64,000 bases of DNA from NCBI GenBank assembly GCA_036555725.1, contig DATBKU010000043.1, positions 1 through 64,000 of the forward strand. The letters are read 5' to 3'. The position numbers were made by a program, and so were the translations under genes. This document shows positions 26,323-33,868 of the stretch, piece after piece. The notes below the pieces were generated by a model, which saw nothing but the letters and a program-made list of their open reading frames with translations, did no database searches and was not told where the DNA came from. The stretch is from CALAED01 sp036555725 (GTDB lineage Bacteria; Actinomycetota; Actinomycetes; Streptosporangiales; Streptosporangiaceae). Each line of letters begins with the position of its first letter. The first letter of the stretch is position 1.

Positions 26323-27423
26323 ATGAGCGCTTCAGACAGCTTCCCGGTCAATGGCATGGACGCCGTGGTCTTCGCCGTCGGCAACGCCAAGCAGGCGGCG
26401 CACTATTACTCCACCGCGTTCGGCATGCGGCGGGTGGCGTACCAGGGTCCCGAGACCGGCAGCCGCGACGAGGCGGCGTACGTATTGGAGTCGGGCGCGG
26501 CCCGGTTCGTGGTCAGGGGACCCGTGCGCGCGGGGACCGACCTCGGCCGCCACGTCACCGTGCACGGGGACGGCGTCGTCGACCTCGCGATCGACGTGCC
26601 GGACGTCCCTGCCGCCTACGAGCACGCCGTCGCGCACGGCGCCCGCGGGCTCGTAGAGCCGCACGTGCTCGAGGACGCTCACGGCAAGGTGGTGATCGCG
26701 GCCATCGCGACGTACGGCGAGACCCGGCACTCGCTGGTCGACCGCGCCAACTACTCCGGCCCGTACCTGCCCGGCTATGTGGCCGCCGACCCGATCGTCG
26801 AGCCCCGCGCGGACCCGCCGATCGAGGCCATCGACCACTGCGTCGGCAACGTCGAGCGCATGGACGAATGGGCCGACTTCTACCACCGGGTCATGGGCTT
26901 CACTGACATGGCCGAGTTCATCGGCGACGACATCGCGACCGAATACTCCGCGTTGATGTCGAAAGTGGTCGCTGACGGCACGCGGAAGGTCAAGTTCCCG
27001 CTCAACGAGCCCGCGGAAAGCCGGCGCAAGTCGCAGATCGAGGAGTATCTGGAGTTCTACGGCGGCCCGGGCGTGCAGCACATCGCGCTCAGCACGGGTG
27101 ACATCGTCGCCGCCGTCGACCAGATGCGGGCGGCTGGTGTGGAGTTCCTGGACACGCCGGACTCCTACTACGAGGACCCGGAGCTGCGGGCGCGCATCGG
27201 CGAGGTCCGGGTCCCGGTCGAGGAACTGCGCCGGCGGCGCATTCTGGTCGACCGCGACGAGGACGGCTATCTGCTGCAGATCTTCACCAAACCCGTGCAG
27301 GACCGTCCCACGGTGTTCTTCGAACTCATCGAACGGCACGGTTCGCTCGGTTTCGGCAAGGGCAATTTCAAGGCCCTATTCGAGGCGATCGAACGCGAAC
27401 AGCAGCGACGCGGCAATCTTTGA
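26323..27423 (+). CDS. hpd: 4-hydroxyphenylpyruvate dioxygenase
   Basis: A 366-residue Fe(II) enzyme that converts 4-hydroxyphenylpyruvate to homogentisate, the second step of tyrosine breakdown. The two vicinal-oxygen-chelate halves are present and the 2-His-1-Glu metal triad is intact: His172 in DHCVGN, His253 in QHIALST and Glu334 in FFELIER. The C-terminal gate helix GFGKGNFKALFEAIEREQ is also conserved. The ATG at 26323 gives the usual family length. It is divergent from an Lrp-type regulator. No homogentisate dioxygenase or maleylacetoacetate isomerase gene is present in the window. Confidence 0.96.
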   Translation: MSASDSFPVNGMDAVVFAVGNAKQAAHYYSTAFGMRRVAYQGPETGSRDEAAYVLESGAARFVVRGPVRAGTDLGRHVTVHGDGVVDLAIDVPDVPAAYEHAVAHGARGLVEPHVLEDAHGKVVIAAIATYGETRHSLVDRANYSGPYLPGYVAADPIVEPRADPPIEAIDHCVGNVERMDEWADFYHRVMGFTDMAEFIGDDIATEYSALMSKVVADGTRKVKFPLNEPAESRRKSQIEEYLEFYGGPGVQHIALSTGDIVAAVDQMRAAGVEFLDTPDSYYEDPELRARIGEVRVPVEELRRRRILVDRDEDGYLLQIFTKPVQDRPTVFFELIERHGSLGFGKGNFKALFEAIEREQQRRGNL

Positions 27424-27437
27424 CCAAAATACGGTAA

Positions 27438-27579
27438 TTTCTCGGCCGCTCCTGGGCGCTGCTCGACCCGGCCTGGATCCTGTGGGATCCGCGGCGGCAG
27501 GCGCCCGCACGCCAAGGTCGCCAATACGGTCGTGGTCAAGGTGGATCCCACCGGGGACGATCCGTACCGGGAGCGGTAG
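27438..27579 (+). pseudogene. Probable decayed gene fragment, frameshifted
   Basis: Two short protein-like stretches in different frames suggest the end of a broken gene. The first, from about 27453, reads WALLDPAWILWDPRRQ. The second, 27508-27579, reads HAKVANTVVVKVDPTGDDPY and ends RER then a TAG stop. Joining them needs one frame change near 27500. Neither has a start codon with a ribosome site. No family is recognised. The rest of the 218-base gap (27424-27641) shows nothing else. Confidence 0.35.
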
Positions 27580-27641
27580 ATCGGCCCGCCAGCGCTCAGT
27601 CGGGTTGCCCAGGTCTGCACATTCCCGGCAGGCTTGGGCCC

Positions 27642-29087
27642 GTGATGACCGCACGTACCCCCCGAATCGCGGCGTTCCTTGCCGCCCTCACCGCAGCCGC
27701 CGCGCTGACGGCCTGCGTTGGCGGCGACAAGAAGACGCCGCAGCGCAGCGCGCCGGCGCCGGCCTCCGCCTCCCCCGGCATCGGCGACGTGGGCGCGCCC
27801 TCGGCCGGCGATACCTATACGCCCGGCGACGGGAACGGGGGGTACGACGTCAAGCACTACGGCCTCAAGCTGACGCTGAACCCGAGCGACAGCGTGCGCG
27901 CCCTCGACGGCGTCGCCGAGATCACCGCGACCGCCACCCAGCCGCTGGCGCGCTTCAACCTCGACCTGACCGGCCTCGCCGTGAGCAGCGTCAAGGTCGA
28001 CGGGGCCGCCGCCCAGCATCAGGAGCGGGGCAGCGAGCTGGCCGTCACGCCGGGCAAACCCATCGCCAACGGCGCCAAGTTCGTCGTGACCGTGGCGTAC
28101 AACGGCACGCCGAAGGAGATCAACGACCCGATCCTCGGCCGGTACGGCTGGATCCGCACCAGCGACGGCGTCTTCATCGCCTGCCAGCCGAGCGGTGCGC
28201 ACACGTGGTTCCCGGGCAACGACCACCCCAGCGACAAGGCGACGTTCGACTTCGACATCACCGTGCCGAAGGGCAGCACGGTCGTCGCCAACGGCGAGCA
28301 GACCAGCTCCGCCGACGCCGGCACGCACACGACGTGGCAGGTCAAGGAGCCGATGGCGACCTATCTGGCCACGGTCGACGTCGGCAAGTTCGAGGTGAAG
28401 AAGGGCACGACGCCGGGTGGCGTGCCGATCCTCGTCGCCGTCGATCCGGCGGTGGAGACCGCGACCGTCGAGGACGTGTACGCCAAGACCGCCGAGATCA
28501 CCGACGCCTGGGTGAAGCTGTTCGGGCCGTTCCCGTTCTCCTCGACCGGCGCCATCGTCGACAACGCCGATGTCGGGTTCGCGCTGGAGACGCAGACCCG
28601 CCCGGTGTTCGGTTCGTTCGGCGCGGAGCAGACGATCCTCGCGCACGAGCTCGCGCACGAGTGGTACGGCGACAGCCTCAGCGTGACCAAGTGGCAGGAC
28701 ATCTGGCTCAACGAGGGCTTCGCCACGTTCGCGGAGTGGACGTGGGGCGAGCGCAGCGGCGGGCCGACCGTGCAGCAGCAGTACGACTCGCGTTATCAGC
28801 AGGCGAGCAACCGGGAGCTGTGGGACGTGCCGCCGGGCAACCCGGGACGCCAGCAGATGTTCGGCCGGTCGGTGTACGACCGGGGCGGCATGACCCTGGT
28901 CGCGCTACGGCAGAAGGTCGGCGACGACAAGTTCTGGCAGATCATGCGCGACTGGGCCAAGGAACACCAGTACGGCAACGTCACCACCCCCGAGTTCATC
29001 GCGCTGTCCGAACGGGTCTCCGGCACCCAGCTCGACTCCTTCTTCAAGGCCTGGCTGTTCGACAAGGGCCGCCCCGACGCGGCCTGA
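27642..29087 (+). CDS. Secreted M1-family metallopeptidase, lipoprotein
   Basis: A 481-residue gluzincin aminopeptidase. The signal sequence ends in the lipobox LTAC (Cys25), so it is lipid-anchored on the outer face of the membrane. After a Pro/Ser/Ala linker comes the M1 beta domain (YDVKHYGLKLTL) and the catalytic domain, with HELAHEW (His335, Glu336, His339) and third zinc ligand Glu358 in NEGFATFAE. The usual GAMEN exopeptidase motif is replaced by GFALETQ, as in other short actinomycete M1 proteins. The large C-terminal helical domain of classical M1 enzymes is absent. GTG at 27642 or the adjacent ATG can start it. A close paralogue follows. Confidence 0.93.
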   Translation: MMTARTPRIAAFLAALTAAAALTACVGGDKKTPQRSAPAPASASPGIGDVGAPSAGDTYTPGDGNGGYDVKHYGLKLTLNPSDSVRALDGVAEITATATQPLARFNLDLTGLAVSSVKVDGAAAQHQERGSELAVTPGKPIANGAKFVVTVAYNGTPKEINDPILGRYGWIRTSDGVFIACQPSGAHTWFPGNDHPSDKATFDFDITVPKGSTVVANGEQTSSADAGTHTTWQVKEPMATYLATVDVGKFEVKKGTTPGGVPILVAVDPAVETATVEDVYAKTAEITDAWVKLFGPFPFSSTGAIVDNADVGFALETQTRPVFGSFGAEQTILAHELAHEWYGDSLSVTKWQDIWLNEGFATFAEWTWGERSGGPTVQQQYDSRYQQASNRELWDVPPGNPGRQQMFGRSVYDRGGMTLVALRQKVGDDKFWQIMRDWAKEHQYGNVTTPEFIALSERVSGTQLDSFFKAWLFDKGRPDAA

Positions 29088-29142
29088 CGCCCGCAGCCGC
29101 TCCGGCAACCCGCAGCCGCTCCGGCTCCCCGCAGCCGTACGG

Positions 29143-29190
29143 CTGTTCCAGGTTTGGCTGTACGGCAAGGGCAAGCCCCGCGGCTGGTGA
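29143..29190 (+). pseudogene. Remnant of an M1-peptidase C-terminus
   Basis: This stretch reads LFQVWLYGKGKPRGW then TGA, resembling the ends of the two flanking M1 peptidases (FFKAWLFDKGRP and LFKAWAYTSGKP). It is in a different frame from the first gene and is preceded by repeats of CCGCAGCCG-like sequence at 29092-29139. It looks like the tail of a lost third copy or a former longer C-terminus. Confidence 0.45.
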
Positions 29191-29227
29191 CCAGGGACGA
29201 CTCGGCTAATCAAGATTAGACAACGAA

Positions 29228-29257
29228 ACGCCCGCGACGGTACGCCGTCGCGGGCGT
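29228..29257. terminator. Hairpin terminator between the two M1 genes
   Basis: A perfect 13-bp stem ACGCCCGCGACGG with its complement and a TACG tetraloop. It lies downstream of the first M1 gene and its remnant, 70 bases before the second M1 gene. Confidence 0.8.
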
Positions 29258-29328
29258 CGGCCTTGTGCCCCCTCCGCCTCCGGGTGGAGACTTTTGGCCA
29301 TCGTGATCATTTCACCGGAGATCCCGAG

Positions 29329-30762
29329 ATGAGGCCTGCTATGAGCGCCAGCATCCGCAGCAGCCTGACCACGGCCGCGGTCGTCGCGGCCGGACTGGTC
29401 GTCGTCCCCGCATCCGCGGCGTACGCGAGCGGGGGCTTCACGCCCGGCGCGCCCGGCGCGGGCGACCCGTACTTCCCGGACATGGGCAACGGCGGATACG
29501 ACGTGGGCCACTACGACCTGTCCCTGGCGTACGACCCGGCGTCCAAGAAGCTCACCGCCACCGCCCGCATCAGCGCCACGGCCACCCAGAACCTGTCCCG
29601 CTTCGACCTCGACTTCCAGGGGCCGCTCACGGTCAGCAGGCTCACCGTCGACGGCGCGAAGGCCTCCTTCACCCGCACCGGCGCCCAGGAGCTCGTGATC
29701 ACGCCCGCCCGCGGGCTGCGCAAGCACCACCACTTCACCGTGACCGTGTCGTACGCGGGTGTGCCGCAGAAGATCGACGACCCGGCCCTCGGCATCTCCG
29801 GCTGGGTCGCCACCGACGACGGCGCGGTCGGCCTCAACCAGCCCATCGGCGCGGCCACCTGGTACCCGGTCAACGACACGCCGCGGGACAAGGCGACCTA
29901 CAGCTACGCGGTCACGGTGCCGAACGGGGTCGACGTCCTGGCCAACGGCGAGCCGCAGGGCAAGTCGTCGCACGGCGGCACCACGACGTACCGCTGGGCG
30001 ATGCGACAGCCGATGGCCAGCGAGCTGGCCATGGTGGCCATCGGGAAGTTCACCGTGACCTCGGGACGTACGTCACGCGGCCTGCCCAGCATCACCGCAA
30101 TCGATCCACAGCTGGTCACGGCGGCCTCGCAGCCGGCCGACTTCCACAAGCTGACCGGCGACGTCATCGACTGGGAGCAGACGGTCTACGGCCGGTACCC
30201 GTTCTCGTCCACCGGAGGCATCGCCGACAGGGCGAACGTCGGCTACTCGCTGGAGACGCAGGGCCGGCCGGTGTACGACCGCCGCACGCCGGGCGTCAAC
30301 CCGAGCGGCGGCCTGATCGCGCATGAGCTGGGCCACCAGTGGTTCGGCGACAGCGTCACCCCGAAGTTCTGGCGGGACATCTGGCTCAACGAGGGCTTCG
30401 CCACCTATACCGAGTGGCTCTACAGCGAGCACACCGGCGGCGAGACCGCGCAGCAGCACTTCGACGAGACGTACGCGCAGGGCCCCGACGCGGATGTGTG
30501 GCAGCCGGTCATGGCCGACCCGGGCCGCGACAACATCTTCCACGAGACCGTGTACGACCGCGGCGCGATGACCCTGCACGTGCTGCGCCAGGCCATCGGT
30601 GACCGGGCCTTCTTCACGCTGCTCCAGCGGTGGCCGGCCGAGCACCGGTACGGCAACGCGTCGACGCCCGACTTCATCGCCTTCGCCGAGCGGCTCTCGC
30701 ACAAGAACCTCGACGCGCTGTTCAAGGCCTGGGCGTACACCTCCGGCAAGCCGGCGCTCTGA
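29329..30762 (+). CDS. Secreted M1-family metallopeptidase (second copy)
   Basis: A 477-residue paralogue of the preceding peptidase. It has an ordinary signal peptide (residues about 6-34, ending ASAAYASG) and no lipobox, so it should be released or wall-associated rather than lipidated. The M1 beta domain (YDVGHYDLSLAYDP) precedes HELGHQW (His332, Glu333, His336) and Glu355 in NEGFATYTEW. The substrate-binding motif is GYSLETQ, again in place of GAMEN. The ATG at 29329 follows CCGGAG at a good distance. A terminator separates it from the first copy, so the two are expressed independently. Confidence 0.93.
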   Translation: MRPAMSASIRSSLTTAAVVAAGLVVVPASAAYASGGFTPGAPGAGDPYFPDMGNGGYDVGHYDLSLAYDPASKKLTATARISATATQNLSRFDLDFQGPLTVSRLTVDGAKASFTRTGAQELVITPARGLRKHHHFTVTVSYAGVPQKIDDPALGISGWVATDDGAVGLNQPIGAATWYPVNDTPRDKATYSYAVTVPNGVDVLANGEPQGKSSHGGTTTYRWAMRQPMASELAMVAIGKFTVTSGRTSRGLPSITAIDPQLVTAASQPADFHKLTGDVIDWEQTVYGRYPFSSTGGIADRANVGYSLETQGRPVYDRRTPGVNPSGGLIAHELGHQWFGDSVTPKFWRDIWLNEGFATYTEWLYSEHTGGETAQQHFDETYAQGPDADVWQPVMADPGRDNIFHETVYDRGAMTLHVLRQAIGDRAFFTLLQRWPAEHRYGNASTPDFIAFAERLSHKNLDALFKAWAYTSGKPAL

Positions 30763-30787
30763 CCCGCCTTAGGTAAGGCGGTTAGGC

Positions 30788-30850
30788 AAGGCCCAGCGTG
30801 CGGCGTTACGTAAGGCTCAGCGTGCGGCGTTACGTGAAGCTCAGCGTGTA
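30788..30850. repeat. Tandem 24-bp repeat covering the ilvA stop codon
   Basis: Two 24-base units (30788-30811 and 30812-30835) and a third partial one (30836-30850) share the core CAGCGTGCGGCGTTACGT. On the minus strand the gene ends YTLSFT-stop, followed by diverged copies RTLSLT-stop and RTLGLA-stop. The end of the coding sequence, with its stop codon, has been duplicated in tandem. Confidence 0.75.
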
Positions 30851-32041
30851 GCCGCCGGCCCGCAGCCGTCCGAGCACCTCGTCGCAGTGTTCCTGCCCAC
30901 GGGTCTCCAGGTGCAGGAGGACCTCGGCCTCGTCGACGTGCAGCCGAGGGGCCACCCGTTCGTGCGTCACGTCGAGCACGTTCACCCCGAGCTCGGCCAG
31001 CTCGCTGAGCAGCGTGACGAGCGCGCCGGGACGGTCCGACAGGCGGCAGCGGAAGACGAGGTACCGGCCGGCGGCCGACAGCCCGTGCCGCAGCACCTTG
31101 GCCAGCAGCAGCGGGTCGATGTTGCCGCCGGACAGCACGGCGACCACCGGCGGCTCGACGGCGTACGAGTGCTCCAGCATGGCGGCCACCCCGGCGGCGC
31201 CGGCGGGCTCGACTACCTGCTTGGACCGCTCGAGGCAGGCCAGCAGCGCCTGCGCGAGCGACTCCTCCGAGACCGTCACGACGGCGTCGACGAGCTCGGC
31301 CACCATGGCGTACGTCAGCTCGCCCGGGCGGCCGACCGCGATGCCGTCGGCCATCGTCGGGCCGACGTCGACGCTGACCGGGTGGCCGGTGGCCAGCGAA
31401 GGCGGGAACGCGGCGGCGCGCTTGGCCTGTACGCCCATGACCTTCACGTCCGGCCGGAGCTCCTTGACGGCGGCCGCGATGCCGGATGCGAGCCCGCCGC
31501 CGCCGACCGCGACGACGATCGTACGAACGTCGGGGCACTGCCCGAGGATCTCCAGGCCGATCGTGCCCTGGCCGGTCACGATGTCGGGGTGGTCGAAGGG
31601 GTGGATGAAGACCTTGCCGTGCTGCTCGGCGTGTTCGCGGGCGGCGTCCAGGCAGTGGTCGACGGCCGGGCCCTGCAGGATGACGTCCGCCCCGTACGAC
31701 CTGGTCGCCTCCACCTTCGGCAGCGGCGCACCCTCGGGCATGAAGACGGTGGCCTTGCTGCCGAGCAGGCCGGCGGCGAGCGCCACGCCCTGGGCGTGGT
31801 TGCCGGCGCTGGCCGCCACCACGCCGCCGGCCCGCTCGGCCTCGGTCAGCCGGGCGATCCTGACGTACGCGCCGCGCACTTTGAAGGAACCGGCTCGTTG
31901 GAGGTTCTCGCATTTGAGATAGACGGGACCGTCGACCTTCTCGGACAGAAAGCGAGAATGCAGCACGGGGGTATCGACGAGCACATCGCGTAGCAGGTCA
32001 CTCGCCGCGCGAATCTCGTCGACGTTGACGGGGCCGCTCAT
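30830..32041 (-). CDS. ilvA: Threonine ammonia-lyase (threonine dehydratase) with ACT domain
   Basis: A 403-residue PLP enzyme that deaminates threonine to 2-oxobutanoate. The PLP lysine is Lys54 in AGSFKVRGAY, the phosphate-binding loop is VGGGGLASG, and SAGNHAQGVA is conserved. A single C-terminal ACT domain (from about residue 325, LSDRPGALVTLLSELAELG) indicates the short form, whose single ACT domain may bind isoleucine, valine or AMP-type effectors. It can serve isoleucine synthesis or threonine breakdown; the window has no other isoleucine genes. The 3' end carries tandem duplications of its own stop region. It converges with the second M1 gene. Confidence 0.93.
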   Translation of the reverse strand: MSGPVNVDEIRAASDLLRDVLVDTPVLHSRFLSEKVDGPVYLKCENLQRAGSFKVRGAYVRIARLTEAERAGGVVAASAGNHAQGVALAAGLLGSKATVFMPEGAPLPKVEATRSYGADVILQGPAVDHCLDAAREHAEQHGKVFIHPFDHPDIVTGQGTIGLEILGQCPDVRTIVVAVGGGGLASGIAAAVKELRPDVKVMGVQAKRAAAFPPSLATGHPVSVDVGPTMADGIAVGRPGELTYAMVAELVDAVVTVSEESLAQALLACLERSKQVVEPAGAAGVAAMLEHSYAVEPPVVAVLSGGNIDPLLLAKVLRHGLSAAGRYLVFRCRLSDRPGALVTLLSELAELGVNVLDVTHERVAPRLHVDEAEVLLHLETRGQEHCDEVLGRLRAGGYTLSFT

Positions 32042-32199
32042 GCCCAGAGTCTCCCATCTTCACAAGGTATTAATCGCCTTAAGCCCCGCTAACCCACGAT
32101 CAAGTAAAGTGTCACAATCCACGCAAGGCCCGGCTCCCTGGCGTGGCTCGGATACGGAACGTGTCCGCCCCTTCTCGTACAACTGACTGATGGGACGCG

Positions 32200-33861
32200 A
32201 TGGCCGAGCACGACACGCCAGCTGAGAGCACCCAGGCCGACGCCACCGCCCAGCCCGACACGAAGGCCGAGCCGGACACCGCCCAACCCGACGCCACAGG
32301 CCAGGCCGACGCCACAGGCGAGCCCGACGGCACAGGCCAGGCCGACGGCACAGGCCAGGCCGACGGCACCGCCGAGCCGGACACCGCGTCGGACGCCGCA
32401 GCGGCGGCGACGGGCCCGGAACCGGAAACCCCCGAGTCCGAAACGCCGCGCAAACGGCGGCGGTGGCGGCGCGTCGTCGGGTGGACGGCCGCCTGCCTCG
32501 CGGTGCTCCTCGTCGCCACCGGCGTCACCGGGTTCGTCCTGTACCAGAAGCTGCAGGGCAACGTCCATCGGGAGCACGTCGCGGACCGGCTCGGCCCGAA
32601 CCGGCCCGACAAGCTCAACAAGTCGATGAACATCCTGGTGATCGGCTCCGACTCGCGAGCCGGGGAGAACAGCCAGTACGGGTCGACCGGCGGCGAGCGC
32701 TCGGACACGACGATCCTGTTGCACCTGTCGCCGAACCGGGATCGGGCGGTCGCGATCAGCTTCCCGCGCGACTCCATGGTGCAGATACCCGAATGCAAGA
32801 AGACAGACGGCGGCACGGTGCCGGCCCGCTTCGGGCAGATCAACACCGCCTTCGCGTTCGCCGGCGCGACGTGTACGTGGCGGACCATCGAGTCGCTCAC
32901 CAACATCCACATCGACCACTATGCGAAGATCGACTTCGCCGGGTTCAAGCGCGTGGTCGACGCGCTCGGCGGCGTGGAGATCTGCGTGCCGCAGGCGATC
33001 AACGATCCCAAGGCCCATCTCAACCTGAAGGCCGGCCGGCAGACGGTCATAGGCGATCAGGCGCTCGGCTACGTGCGCGCCCGTTACACGCTGGGCAACG
33101 GCTCGGACCTGGAACGCATCCAGCGCCAGCAGAGGTTCATGGCCTCCGTGGTGAACAAGGCCACCAGCACCGGCATGCTCACCAACCCGGGCCGCACGTA
33201 CGGCTTCCTCGACGCCGTCACCAAGTCGATCTCCACCGACGACCAGTTCACCCTCTCCGTCATGCGGAAGCTCGCGAGCAGCCTCAAGGGCATGAGCGCG
33301 GGCACGGTCCGCTTCATCACCGTGCCGACGCAGACCTACCCCAAGGACCCGAACCGGGTGCAGTGGAACATGGCGGAGGCCCGGCCGTTGTTCGAGGCGA
33401 TCCGGCAGGACGCCTCGATGCCCGCGCCGTCGCCCTCATCGGCATCGTCCTCGCCGGCGTCACCCGCTCCAGCTTCGGCCTCGCCGGCGTCGCACGCGGC
33501 CGCGTCGCACGCTGCCAAGCGGCCGCTCCCCAAGCCGGACAAGGTCAAGGTCACCGTGGTCGGCCCGGCCAGTCTCGCCGCACCCGCCGTGGCCCAGCTC
33601 AAGGCGCACGGCTTCGCCGTGACGAAGACCGTGGCGAGGAACCCGCTCGACACGACGCAGATCCGGTACGGACGCGGCGCCGAGCGGCAGGCCGCCGCGC
33701 TGGCCGCGGTCGTCCCCGAGACCAACCCCACGGCCTACCCGTCCGGCGCCAGTGGAATGGTCTACCTGTTCGTCGGCAAGAGCGGGGTCCAGCTCGACAA
33801 CATCGCCATCCCCAAGGTCTCCGGCGAGGTGTCTGCCAAGCAGAACCCCTGTAAGACCTAA
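32200..33861 (+). CDS. LytR-CpsA-Psr (LCP) family glycopolymer transferase
   Basis: A 553-residue membrane-anchored enzyme of the family that transfers undecaprenyl-linked glycopolymers to peptidoglycan. A long acidic, low-complexity cytoplasmic N-terminus (residues 1-80) contains four TGQADG-like repeats. It is followed by a basic stop and one transmembrane helix (about 93-114). The LCP domain (about 140-390) holds NILVIGSDSR, the conserved SFPRDSMVQIP, and the arginines of YVRARYTLGNGSDLERIQRQ. A Ser/Pro/Ala linker leads to a C-terminal LytR_C domain (KVTVVGPASLAAP). It stands at the edge of a glycosyltransferase cluster and probably attaches that cluster's product to the wall. Confidence 0.94.
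   Translation: MAEHDTPAESTQADATAQPDTKAEPDTAQPDATGQADATGEPDGTGQADGTGQADGTAEPDTASDAAAAATGPEPETPESETPRKRRRWRRVVGWTAACLAVLLVATGVTGFVLYQKLQGNVHREHVADRLGPNRPDKLNKSMNILVIGSDSRAGENSQYGSTGGERSDTTILLHLSPNRDRAVAISFPRDSMVQIPECKKTDGGTVPARFGQINTAFAFAGATCTWRTIESLTNIHIDHYAKIDFAGFKRVVDALGGVEICVPQAINDPKAHLNLKAGRQTVIGDQALGYVRARYTLGNGSDLERIQRQQRFMASVVNKATSTGMLTNPGRTYGFLDAVTKSISTDDQFTLSVMRKLASSLKGMSAGTVRFITVPTQTYPKDPNRVQWNMAEARPLFEAIRQDASMPAPSPSSASSSPASPAPASASPASHAAASHAAKRPLPKPDKVKVTVVGPASLAAPAVAQLKAHGFAVTKTVARNPLDTTQIRYGRGAERQAAALAAVVPETNPTAYPSGASGMVYLFVGKSGVQLDNIAIPKVSGEVSAKQNPCKT
32295..32366. repeat. Four tandem 18-bp units in the LCP gene
   Basis: Four consecutive 18-base units (32295, 32313, 32331 and 32349; core CACAGGCCAGGCCGACGG) encode repeated T-G-Q/E-A/P-D-G/A residues in the acidic cytoplasmic tail. 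The last two units are identical, so copy number is likely to vary. Confidence 0.8.
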
Positions 33862-33868
33862 GTGCCGT

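Noticed and set aside
28905..29213. A 102-codon minus-strand frame at the end of the first M1 gene
   Set aside because: It lies mostly antisense to the peptidase and has no start signal or domain.
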